5,565 bases of DNA, taken from contig JAEXYA010000035.1 of NCBI GenBank assembly GCA_023451825.1, positions 1 to 5,565 on the forward strand, read 5' to 3'. The DNA is from Pseudomonadota bacterium. Lineage in GTDB: Bacteria > Pseudomonadota > Alphaproteobacteria > Rhizobiales > Xanthobacteraceae. How positions within the stretch are numbered: position 1 is the stretch's first letter; every line of letters begins with the position of its first letter. The notes beneath the pieces are model-generated. The model worked only from the letters and a program-made list of their open reading frames with translations, was not told the DNA's origin and searched no databases. A program made the translations under genes and the position numbers. Positions 1 through 5,472 of this stretch are shown here, in pieces.

Positions 1-9
1 CGAAAAACC

Positions 10-92
10 TGTAGGGTGGGAAAAGCGCAGCGTGCCCACCTTCACGTGCACGGTTGGCGAAGGTGGGCACGCTACGCTTTGCCCACCCTACA
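10..92. repeat. Long palindromic intergenic repeat (33-34 bp arms)
   Basis: Two nearly perfect inverted arms (10-43 and 59-92, only two mismatches) flank a 15-nt loop. The ends are GTAGGGTGGG (11-20) and its complement CCCACCCTAC (82-91). Elements with these ends are, from general knowledge, common between genes in Bradyrhizobium and relatives. The element begins 16 bp past the stop of the DUF2478 gene, so its transcript would form a strong hairpin that could end or stabilise that mRNA. No T-run follows, so a classical intrinsic terminator is not shown. The ends are shared with the element at 1300-1410. Confidence 0.85.
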
Positions 93-107
93 AACTGTGC
101 GAGAGGC

Positions 108-674
108 TTACTTCACCGCCGCGCAAAACGTCTGCTGCACGGGCTCCGGCACCGTGCCGCCGCGGCTGGAGACTTTCAGCCACCAGGCATCCAGCGCATC
201 GCGCGAACAGGGCAGTTTGACGCTCATGCCGTCGGCGAAGGCGATCCATTCATCGAAACGATGGGCTGGCACGGCGATCACCACCGGGATCTCGCTCGAA
301 AGCGCGCGCTCGATCAGATAAGCGAGGCCTTTGCCTTCCCGCTCCTGCTTGCCGAACCGGTTGATGATGACGAGATCCGCGCCCGCATCGATGGCGGTGG
401 CGACCCGGGTGCCGGCATCGAGCAACTGGCCGACATCGAGCTTGCAGCCCTTGGCGCCAGGCCCGAGATCCTGAAACAGCCGGATCTGCTCGCCGGTATG
501 CAGCATCACCGCATTCAGCTTGGGAACGTCCACTTCGCGGTGCCCGAGCTGCACCAGACCGACCGCGCGAATGCCCTGCCGGCCGAGACTGGCGGCGAAA
601 TCATGCAGCACGCCATCGGGATCCTGGTCCGTTTCATAGACCAGCGCGGCGAGATCGCATTGAGAGTCGAACAT
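108..674 (-). CDS. DUF2478 domain protein (molybdenum-associated, function unknown)
   Basis: This 188-residue soluble protein has no signal peptide or membrane segment. I recognise the DUF2478 family from an N-terminal strand (about residues 8-13, LAALVY), a GCKLD segment near 76-80, and the stretch at 100-116, DLVIINRFGKQEREGKG, with its conserved N-R-F-G-K-Q-E core. The family is often found near molybdate regulator or transport genes; its biochemical role is not established. It has been compared with NTPases, but I see no Walker A loop here. The start at 674 is chosen because AGGA lies 7 nt upstream. An ATG at 689 (five residues longer) and a TTG at 728 are in frame but have poorer ribosome sites. 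A single-domain ModE gene lies upstream on the same strand, and a ModE-type operator sits 76 bp before the start, so molybdate control is likely. The family call is fairly sure; any function is inference. Confidence 0.85.
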   Translation of the reverse strand: MFDSQCDLAALVYETDQDPDGVLHDFAASLGRQGIRAVGLVQLGHREVDVPKLNAVMLHTGEQIRLFQDLGPGAKGCKLDVGQLLDAGTRVATAIDAGADLVIINRFGKQEREGKGLAYLIERALSSEIPVVIAVPAHRFDEWIAFADGMSVKLPCSRDALDAWWLKVSSRGGTVPEPVQQTFCAAVK

Positions 675-690
675 CGGGACATCCTGCATG

Positions 691-704
691 GGATCAGGTG
701 ATCC
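691..704. promoter_or_regulatory. Small GATC-containing palindrome in the DUF2478 leader
   Basis: GGATCA and TGATCC are perfect inverted arms around a 2-bp centre. On the minus strand the palindrome ends 1 nt before the alternative ATG at 689 and 16 nt before the preferred ATG at 674. It could be an operator half-site pair or chance; the sequence gives no way to decide. Confidence 0.25.
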
Positions 705-749
705 TATTGCAGAATGGAGGCATTCCAAAGGCCAATCGTGATGTCGGAA

Positions 750-773
750 CGGTATAGCTGGCCGGATATAGCG
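750..773. promoter_or_regulatory. Putative ModE operator (Mo-box)
   Basis: The arms CGGTATAG (750-757) and ATATAGCG (766-773) are inverted copies matching at 6 of 8 positions, with an 8-bp spacer. The E. coli modA operator, as I remember it, has arms CGTTATAT and ACATAACG with the same 8-8-8 layout, and the conserved outer CG and inner TATA are kept here. The site lies in the gap between the ModE-like gene (stop at 855) and the DUF2478 gene (start at 674), and only the latter can be its target in this window. No convincing -35/-10 pair could be placed relative to it, so repression or activation cannot be told. Confidence 0.6.
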
Positions 774-821
774 GGAGATGGGTGTAATCCGGGGACCGGC
801 GAAAATGAGGAGGCTCTGATT

Positions 822-848
822 CCTGGATTGCGCTGCGCTCCATCCAGG
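822..848. repeat. Short palindromic repeat after modE
   Basis: CCTGGAT (822-828) and ATCCAGG (842-848) form a perfect 7-bp stem with a partly paired 13-nt interior. The wording CCTGGATTGCGCTGCGCTC..CCAGGCTACG resembles a dispersed intergenic repeat of Bradyrhizobium-type genomes. It starts 6 bp beyond the modE stop, so it may act as a 3' hairpin for that transcript; there is no T-run. Confidence 0.6.
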
Positions 849-854
849 CTACGA

Positions 855-1226
855 TCACCGCGCCTTCTTCTTGCCGATGTCCTTCTTCAGCGCCAGCAGC
901 TGTTGCCGCGCGGCCGATGCCGCCGCCTGCTCGATGGCGCGGTAGCGGCTGACAAGGCTTTCACCGAACGGCGTGAGGATGGCGCCTCCGCCATTCTTGC
1001 CGCCGGTCTGCCGCTCCACGGCCGACTGGCCGCAGATGCGATTCATTTCGTCCACCAGATCCCAGGCGCGCTTGTAGGACATCTCCATGGCGCGACCCGC
1101 GGCCGAGATCGAGCCGGTCGCCTGAATGTTTTCGAGAAGCTGGATCTTGCCGGGCCCGATGCGCCCCTCGGGATCGAGGTCGATGCGGATGCTGAGGGCT
1201 GGCACGGGGCTGGCTGATTTCGACAT
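855..1226 (-). CDS. modE: ModE-like winged-helix regulator, DNA-binding domain only
   Basis: This 123-residue protein matches the N-terminal DNA-binding half of ModE. After a short strand comes GRIGPGKIQLLENIQATGS (21-39). The helix-turn-helix spans about 37-62 and includes SYKRAWDLVDEMNR, close to the SYKSAWDAINEMNQ of E. coli ModE. The wing is at 70-88 (VERQTGGKNGGGAILTPFG). The C-terminal molybdate-binding TOBE/Mop domains of full ModE (about 260 residues) are absent, and the protein ends in a basic KKDIGKKKAR tail. It therefore probably binds DNA as a dimer, but how it senses molybdate, if it does, is unclear. The ATG at 1226 has no good ribosome site upstream; a perfect 13-bp hairpin ends 19 bp before it. 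It is followed on the same strand by a Mo-box and the DUF2478 gene, its likely target. One-domain ModE proteins are known in proteobacteria. Confidence 0.9.
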   Translation of the reverse strand: MSKSASPVPALSIRIDLDPEGRIGPGKIQLLENIQATGSISAAGRAMEMSYKRAWDLVDEMNRICGQSAVERQTGGKNGGGAILTPFGESLVSRYRAIEQAAASAARQQLLALKKDIGKKKAR

Positions 1227-1245
1227 GGCGCAAGGTTACGCCGTA

Positions 1246-1277
1246 CGCCGCGCGCTTTCCAGTAAAAGCGCGCGGCG
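1246..1277 (-). promoter_or_regulatory. Perfect 13-bp hairpin in the modE leader
   Basis: Bases 1246-1258 and 1265-1277 are exact inverted copies (core CGCCGCGCGCTTT) around a 6-nt loop. Read on the minus strand, the structure ends 19 nt before the modE ATG. It lies between wrbA and modE, so it may be a weak terminator or processing signal for wrbA or a leader structure controlling modE. No U-run follows on the minus strand, which argues against a simple intrinsic terminator. The structure is seen; its role is not. Confidence 0.55.
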
Positions 1278-1299
1278 ATGCTGGGCGTCGGATGTAAGG

Positions 1300-1410
1300 C
1301 GTAGGATGGGTTGAGCGCAGGCGCAAAGCGCCGGAGCGAAAACCCATCAGCCGAGCCTGCAGCAAGGATAAGGTGGCGGGTTTTCGCGAAGACGCTCAAC
1401 CCACCCTACG
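1300..1410. repeat. Nested palindromic intergenic repeat (about 111 bp)
   Basis: The outer arms (1300-1317 and 1393-1410) are 18 bp with one mismatch. The inner arms GCGAAAACCC (1336-1345) and GGGTTTTCGC (1378-1387) are perfect. The tips GTAGGATGGG / CCCACCCTAC are almost those of the element at 10-92, so the two belong to one class, while the interiors differ. The element fills most of the space between the wrbA stop and the modE start region. It is probably a dispersed REP-like unit rather than a gene; no open frame within it looks coding. Confidence 0.85.
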
Positions 1411-1425
1411 GCCGACAGTTTGTGC

Positions 1426-2025
1426 TCAGCCGTGCAGCTTCTTCGCGGCTTCGGCGATCGCCTTGCCCTGATAGCGGGCGCCGGCGAGTTCGTTCTCGCT
1501 CGGCTGGCGGCTGCCGTCGCCGCCGGTGATGGTGGTGGCGCCATAGGGCGAACCGCCGGTGACTTCATCCAGCTTCATCTGGCCCTGGAAACCGTAGTTC
1601 AGGCCGACCACCGTGATGCCGAAATGCAGGAGGTTGGTGATGATGCTGAACAGCGTGGTCTCCTGGCCGCCATGCTGGGTCGCCGACGAGGTGAAGGCAC
1701 CGCCGACCTTGCCGTTCAGCGCGCCCTTGGCCCACAGGCCACCGGCCTGATCGAGGAAGTTCGCCATCTGCGAGGCCATGCGGCCGAAGCGGGTGCCCGT
1801 GCCGACAATGATCGCATCGTAATTGGCGAGGTCGTTGATATCAGCGACCGGGGCGGCCTGATCGACCTTGTAATAGGACGCCTTGGCGACTTCGGCGGGC
1901 ACCAATTCGGGGACGCGCTTGATATCGACCGTAGCGCCGGTTTCACGGGCGCCTTCGGCAATGGCATTGGCCATTGTTTCGATGTGGCCATAGGCGGAAT
2001 AGTAGAGAACGAGAACCTTGGTCAT
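1426..2025 (-). CDS. wrbA: WrbA-type NAD(P)H:quinone oxidoreductase (type IV)
   Basis: This 199-residue flavodoxin-fold protein is the usual length for WrbA. These cytoplasmic enzymes use FMN to reduce quinones by two electrons at the expense of NAD(P)H, avoiding semiquinone radicals. Visible signatures are the FMN phosphate loop near 8-19 (YYSAYGHIETMA), the flavin loop at 75-103 (GTGTRFGRMASQMANFLDQ, then GGLWAKGAL), TSSATQHGGQETTL at 112-125, and SPYG..SRQPSENEL at 159-180. The GTG at 75-77 replaces the GTP of E. coli WrbA. The start at 2025 has AGGAG (2033-2037) 7 nt upstream; an upstream extension in frame would run into a repeat and is rejected. It is divergent from a LysR-type regulator, which may control it. 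The family call is secure; physiological substrate is inferred from homologues. Confidence 0.96.
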   Translation of the reverse strand: MTKVLVLYYSAYGHIETMANAIAEGARETGATVDIKRVPELVPAEVAKASYYKVDQAAPVADINDLANYDAIIVGTGTRFGRMASQMANFLDQAGGLWAKGALNGKVGGAFTSSATQHGGQETTLFSIITNLLHFGITVVGLNYGFQGQMKLDEVTGGSPYGATTITGGDGSRQPSENELAGARYQGKAIAEAAKKLHG

Positions 2026-2050
2026 TGGAAATCTCCTGTGTGATCCCGAA

Positions 2051-2103
2051 CCGTCATTGCGAGGCGCCGTTGCGGCGTGGATGCTGGCACCTGACAATGA
2101 CGG
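2051..2103. repeat. Degenerate palindromic repeat in the wrbA/lysR gap
   Basis: CCGTCATTG (2051-2059) and CAATGACGG (2095-2103) are perfect 9-bp inverted ends around 35 bp that includes GCGAGGCGCC. The CGTCATTGCGAGG wording is typical of a widespread rhizobial intergenic repeat; here the inside looks decayed. It sits in the region between wrbA's ribosome site and the LysR operator, so it would be in the wrbA leader or promoter. Confidence 0.6.
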
Positions 2104-2145
2104 CGGATTGGCATCTAGATAACGCCACCCGTTTGATGCATAAAT

Positions 2146-2171
2146 AGAAACGATTGAAACTCATCGTTTCT
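2146..2171. promoter_or_regulatory. Perfect 9-8-9 palindrome, likely LysR-family operator
   Basis: AGAAACGAT (2146-2154) and ATCGTTTCT (2163-2171) are exact inverted copies with an 8-bp spacer; the right arm ends 7 bp before the regulator's ATG. A further GAAAC (2156-2160) lies in the spacer. LysR regulators commonly bind such palindromes in the gap shared with a divergent target, so autoregulation and control of wrbA are plausible. The centre falls between two bases, so it is not the strict T-N11-A form. An AT-rich stretch (2141-2146, TAAATA) abuts it, but no good -35 pairs with it. Confidence 0.6.
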
Positions 2172-2178
2172 GGATTTG

Positions 2179-3099
2179 ATGTCGAAACTCCCCGATTTCG
2201 AAGCGCTGGCAATCTTCGCCAAGGTCGTCGAGCTGCAGTCCTTTGCGGCTGCGGCGACCGAGCTGACGCTGTCCAAGGCCACGGTGTCCAAGGCCGTGAG
2301 CCGGCTCGAGGACCGGCTCGGCGCACGGCTGTTCAACCGCACCTCGCGGCGGCTGGCGCTCACCGACGCCGGGCGGACACTGGCGATCAAGGCGACCCAG
2401 TTGTTGGCCGATGGCGAAGCGCTGGAGAACGAAGCGCTGGCGCAATCGGCCACGCCACGCGGGCTGGTGCGGCTGGCCGCGCCGATGACCTATGGCAAGA
2501 ACACGGTCGCCGCGCTGCTGCCGGAGTTTCTGGCGCACTATCCCGACGTCAGCATCGAGCTCCATCTCAGCGATGCCATCGTGGACCTGATCGGCGACGG
2601 CTTCGACGCCGCCATCCGCATCGCGGCGCTGCCGGACTCGTCATTGATCGCGCGGCGCCTGTGTCCGGTCACCCGTCATATCGTGGCGGCGCCGTCTTAT
2701 CTCGCCAGGCACAGCCGCCCCCAACATCCGTCCGAACTCGCAGACCACAAGTGCCTGGGCTACGCCTATCTGTCGACACCTGGCGTCTGGCAATTCACCC
2801 ACGCCTCGGGCGAGCAGGTCAGCATTCGGCCGAACGGTCCCTTCTCGGTCAATAATGGCGAAGCGGCCTTGCCCGCACTGATCGCCGGCCTTGGCATCGG
2901 TGCGCTGCCGGATTTCATTGTCGGCGACGCGATCGCGCGTGGCGAGCTCGAAACCATTCTGGAAGACTGGTCGCAAATGCCGATCGGCATCTATCTCGTC
3001 ACGCCGCCGGGCGGTCCGCGCCCTGCCCGCGTCGAGCTGTTGCTGGATTTTCTGGCGGAGAAATTGTCGGATGCCGGCAAGCGCACGCGGAAGGCTTGA
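2179..3099 (+). CDS. LysR-family transcriptional regulator (CrgA/AaeR-like group)
   Basis: This 306-residue protein is the standard LysR length. The N-terminal winged helix-turn-helix (about 8-65) reads FEALAIFAKVVELQSF, then AAAATELTLSKATVSKAVSR, then LGARLFNRTSRRLALTDAG. A linker helix follows. The effector-binding domain starts near 95 (RGLVRLAAPMTYG), continues through FDAAIRIAALPDSSLIAR (142-159), and ends with GLGIGALPDF (237-246). The RGLVRLAAP join and short loops resemble the large CrgA/AaeR-like subgroup. The ATG at 2179 is preferred over an adjacent TTG at 2176; the ribosome site is weak. The gene is divergent from wrbA, with a palindrome just upstream, so a redox-active or quinone-like effector controlling wrbA is a reasonable guess. 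Its stop is 3 bp from the stop of the convergent glycosyltransferase gene. The effector cannot be read from sequence. Confidence 0.95.
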   Translation: MSKLPDFEALAIFAKVVELQSFAAAATELTLSKATVSKAVSRLEDRLGARLFNRTSRRLALTDAGRTLAIKATQLLADGEALENEALAQSATPRGLVRLAAPMTYGKNTVAALLPEFLAHYPDVSIELHLSDAIVDLIGDGFDAAIRIAALPDSSLIARRLCPVTRHIVAAPSYLARHSRPQHPSELADHKCLGYAYLSTPGVWQFTHASGEQVSIRPNGPFSVNNGEAALPALIAGLGIGALPDFIVGDAIARGELETILEDWSQMPIGIYLVTPPGGPRPARVELLLDFLAEKLSDAGKRTRKA

Positions 3100-3102
3100 G
3101 CA

Positions 3103-4329
3103 TCAGCTCACTTTCATCATCTGCGCATAAATCCCGAAATATTGATCGCGCATATTGGCGATGTCGAATTCGGTGACGAAATTCCGTCCGGTCGCCGCGA
3201 GACTCGCTGCGAGATCGGGACGGGCAGCCAGCGCCGAGATCTTGTCGGCGAGATCCTGCGCATCGGCGACCGCAAACTTGATGCCATTGGAGCCATCCAC
3301 CAGCAATTCTGCCGGACCATCCACATCCGCCGCGATCACCGGCAGGCCTGCCGCCATGGCTTCCAGCAGCACCAGCCCAAAACCTTCGAAGCGCGACGGA
3401 AGCACAAACACATCCGCCTCCGCCAACGGCTCGCGCACATCGGTGCGGCCGCATAGAAAGCGGATACGGTCGGACACGCCTTCGGCAATGGTGAGCGCCT
3501 TCAGGCTGCCGACCGTGGCACTGTCGCCTTCCGGCGGGCTACCGACGAAATCGCAGCGGAGATCGAGCCCCCTGGCGACGCACAGCGCGACGGCCTTGAT
3601 GAGGATGTCTTGCCCCTTCTGCTTCGGATAGATGCGCGCGACATTGACGAGACGCAGCGGCGCGGCGAACGTCCGCTCGCGATCGATAGCGCGGAAGGGA
3701 TGCAGCGGAATGCCGTTATGCACCTTGAACAGCCGCTTCAGATTCACGCTCGCGCATTCACGCTCCACCGCGGCGGAGATCGCGATATTCCAGTCGACAA
3801 AGCGCTGATGCAGCCGCAGCTTGACGCGGTCCCATGTCTGCACGATGCCGGTATTGTGGATCGTGGTGCCGACACTCATCGGCCGGTACAGCTTGCTCAG
3901 CATGGCAAAATGCTTGGCGCCGCTGTCATGGGCATGAATGGCGCGAATGTCGTGACGGCGGATGATGTTCAGCAGCGTCAGGATGATGCGCGGATTGCGG
4001 TTGCCGGGCGCGCGGCGCAGGAAATAGACGGGATGTCCGGACGCCGTAAGCTCGGCCTCGAAATCCGGGTGGATGCGGTCATTGATGACGACGAAGACCT
4101 GCGGAACGCCTGCCCCCGGCGTGCAGCTTGCCGCAAAATTGATCAGCAACCGCTCGGCGCCGCCAACGGTCAGCGACGAAATCAACTGAAGTACCGACGC
4201 CACGTCAAAATGCTCCCGGCCCGATTGCCGGGCAACTACAATTTTATCGACCGCGATCGATGGAGTGTTGCACCATCTCGTCTCACGGAGATGGCTATTC
4301 TGCGACATAGCCCGCTTGTTCGGCAACAT
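3103..4329 (-). CDS. GT4-family glycosyltransferase
   Basis: This protein of up to 408 residues has the GT-B fold typical of glycosyltransferase family 4, which moves a sugar from a nucleotide-sugar to a lipid-linked or polysaccharide acceptor at the inner face of the membrane. Seen are the N-terminal acceptor domain start VLQLISSLTVGGAERLL (46-62), HAHDSG (132-137), VHNGIP (203-208), NVARIYPKQKGQDILI (229-244) and the donor-site EX7E motif with E315 and E323 (RFEGFGLVLLEAMAAGLPVI). There is no signal peptide. The start is uncertain. ATG 4329 lacks a ribosome site; ATG 4308 is in frame; a GTG at 4203 has GGGAG 9 nt upstream and would start at MASVLQLI, matching usual family starts, and the 42 residues before it use several AT-ending codons. 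An EcfG-type promoter at 4374-4399 favours the upstream ATGs. It stands alone, outside any visible polysaccharide cluster; sugar and acceptor are unknown. Confidence 0.93.
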   Translation of the reverse strand: MLPNKRAMSQNSHLRETRWCNTPSIAVDKIVVARQSGREHFDVASVLQLISSLTVGGAERLLINFAASCTPGAGVPQVFVVINDRIHPDFEAELTASGHPVYFLRRAPGNRNPRIILTLLNIIRRHDIRAIHAHDSGAKHFAMLSKLYRPMSVGTTIHNTGIVQTWDRVKLRLHQRFVDWNIAISAAVERECASVNLKRLFKVHNGIPLHPFRAIDRERTFAAPLRLVNVARIYPKQKGQDILIKAVALCVARGLDLRCDFVGSPPEGDSATVGSLKALTIAEGVSDRIRFLCGRTDVREPLAEADVFVLPSRFEGFGLVLLEAMAAGLPVIAADVDGPAELLVDGSNGIKFAVADAQDLADKISALAARPDLAASLAATGRNFVTEFDIANMRDQYFGIYAQMMKVS

Positions 4330-4373
4330 GGCGCCGATGGCGCAGAAATGTGCGCAAAGCGCATTCCTTCCAT

Positions 4374-4399
4374 AACGACGGCGCCCGGCGATACGTTCC
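4374..4399 (-). promoter_or_regulatory. EcfG-type (general stress response) promoter for the glycosyltransferase
   Basis: Read on the minus strand, GGAAC (4399-4395) and CGTT (4377-4374) are separated by 17 bp. The known alphaproteobacterial EcfG consensus is GGAAC-N16/17-CGTT, so all nine bases and the spacing fit. Transcription would begin roughly 7 nt further on, about 38 nt before ATG 4329 and about 160 nt before GTG 4203. No other GGAAC in the window is followed by CGTT at this distance. That it works as a promoter is inferred. Confidence 0.6.
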
Positions 4400-4418
4400 T
4401 TGCGCGGGCCTGCGTCAC

Positions 4419-4444
4419 TTCAGTCGGCCATTTCATTGACTGAA
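4419..4444. promoter_or_regulatory. 7-12-7 palindrome overlapping a possible -35 of the substrate-binding protein gene
   Basis: TTCAGTC (4419-4425) and GACTGAA (4438-4444) are exact inverted arms with a 12-bp spacer. The right arm overlaps TTGACT (4436-4441), a good -35 on the plus strand; the best -10 at 16 bp spacing, TAGCTT (4458-4463), is poor. The gene starts at 4497. The site lies in the 167-bp gap between divergent genes and may bind a regulator of either. Otherwise the gap holds only small stems near 4331-4343 and 4351-4363 and the stress promoter. Confidence 0.35.
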
Positions 4445-4496
4445 CGCGGCCTGCTCGTAGCTTTGGTAGGCTTCATCGCATCAGAGAAAACCGAAA

Positions 4497-5465
4497 ATGA
4501 CTGACGTTTCCGTGACCCGCCGCATCTTCTCCACGCTCGTTACAACCGCCTTCAGCGCGACACTCGCAAGCTCCGCCTTCGCCGCCGACCAGATCGTGCT
4601 GCGCGTCGGCGACCAGAAAGGCGGCAACCGCTCGCTGCTGGAATTCTCCGGCCAGGCGAAAGACCTGCCCTACAAAATCCAGTGGTCGGAATTCCCCGCC
4701 GCGGCGCCGATCCTCGAAGCCATCAATGCCGGCGCGCTCGATGTCGGCCATACCGGCGATCTCGCTTTCCTCACGGTGTTCGCCAATGGCGCGCCGATCA
4801 AGGCGATCGGCGGCGTGCGCGCGAATGCGGATACGCAGGCGATCCTCGTGCGCAACGATTCGCCGATCAAGACGATCGACGATCTCAAGGGCAAGCGCCT
4901 CGCCGGCACGCGCGGCGGCTGGGGGCAATTCCTGATCAACGCGACGCTGGAGAAAGGTGGCCACAAGACCACCGATGCGACATTCGCACCGCTCGGCCCC
5001 GTCGATGCCAAGATCGCACTGGTGGCCGGCTCCATCGACGGCTGGGCCGTCTGGGAGCCCTATGTGTCCTTCGCGCTGCTGAAGGACAATGCGCGCGTGG
5101 TGGCGGACGGCAAAGGCCTGACGCCGACGCTCACTTTCATCATCGCTTCCGACCAGGCGATCGCCACTAAGCGCGAGGCTGTTGCGGACTTCCTCAACCG
5201 GCTGAACAAGGCGCGTGAATGGTCGCGCTCGCGGCTGCCGGACTATGCGAAGAACACGTCCGAGCTGACCAAGATGCCGGAAGACGTGCTGCTGCGCGCC
5301 TATCAGCAACAGGACACAAGGCCGATCGCCATCGATGACGGTGTGATCAAGGAGTTTCAGGAAGCATCGGACCGCGCGACGCGGTATGGGATTTTGAGCA
5401 AGCAGATCGATGTGAGCAAGGCGGTGGATCGGAGCTTTACGAAGGATCTGGCAGTGTCGAACTGA
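4497..5465 (+). CDS. Periplasmic ABC-transporter substrate-binding protein (SsuA/TauA/NrtA type)
   Basis: This 322-residue precursor has an N-terminal signal: VTRRIF (6-11), a hydrophobic stretch, and a cleavage site after AFA (27-29), leaving ADQIVLRVGDQKGG. The TRRIF pair resembles a twin-arginine motif, though the Sec route is also possible. The mature part is a type 2 periplasmic fold of the aliphatic sulfonate/taurine/nitrate group: INAGALDVGHTGDLAFLTVF (76-95), the hinge-region segment around 108-140 (TIDDLKGKRLAGTRG), and GSIDGWAVWEPYVSFA (178-193), a hallmark of SsuA-like proteins. The ligand is likely a small anion or sulfonate, but sequence alone cannot say which. The ATG at 4497 has only a weak AGAGA upstream. 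No permease or ATPase gene follows before the window ends, and hairpins come directly after the stop, so it may be an orphan or its partners may lie elsewhere. Confidence 0.93.
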   Translation: MTDVSVTRRIFSTLVTTAFSATLASSAFAADQIVLRVGDQKGGNRSLLEFSGQAKDLPYKIQWSEFPAAAPILEAINAGALDVGHTGDLAFLTVFANGAPIKAIGGVRANADTQAILVRNDSPIKTIDDLKGKRLAGTRGGWGQFLINATLEKGGHKTTDATFAPLGPVDAKIALVAGSIDGWAVWEPYVSFALLKDNARVVADGKGLTPTLTFIIASDQAIATKREAVADFLNRLNKAREWSRSRLPDYAKNTSELTKMPEDVLLRAYQQQDTRPIAIDDGVIKEFQEASDRATRYGILSKQIDVSKAVDRSFTKDLAVSN

Positions 5466-5472
5466 GGCTGTC

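Noticed and set aside
54..701. Plus-strand open frame (215 codons) opposite DUF2478
   Set aside because: It begins inside the palindromic repeat and has no family resemblance; the minus strand carries the conserved protein.
675..728. Longer DUF2478 starts at TTG 728 or ATG 689
   Set aside because: The added residues do not look like the family, and the ATG at 674 has the best-placed ribosome site (AGGA, 7 nt). ATG 689 remains possible.
1227..1299. Molybdenum cofactor riboswitch in the modE leader
   Set aside because: The leader is short and shows one plain hairpin, without the multi-stem conserved architecture expected of that riboswitch.
1..1410. CRISPR array or insertion-sequence ends suggested by repeated GTAGGRTGGG motifs
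   Set aside because: The motifs are tips of inverted repeats, not regularly spaced direct repeats, and no transposase gene lies between them; the genes between are ordinary.
1420..2043. Plus-strand open frame (207 codons) opposite wrbA
   Set aside because: Antisense shadow of a well-conserved flavoprotein gene with a good ribosome site.
2105..2122. CGTTATCT on the minus strand as a second ModE half-site near wrbA
   Set aside because: No matching second arm at the expected 8-bp spacing; a half-site alone is not enough.
3097..3105. Intrinsic terminator between the convergent LysR and glycosyltransferase genes
   Set aside because: Only 3 bp separate the two stop codons and no stem with a T-run was seen there.
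3610..4443. Plus-strand open frame (277 codons) opposite the glycosyltransferase
   Set aside because: No recognisable domain; it is the mirror of conserved GT4 coding sequence on the minus strand.
4473..5309. Long open frame on the minus strand (278 codons) opposite the substrate-binding protein gene
   Set aside because: Its product is arginine-rich low-information sequence with no recognisable domain, and the plus-strand frame encodes a clear ABC binding protein with a signal peptide. GC-rich genes produce such antisense frames routinely.
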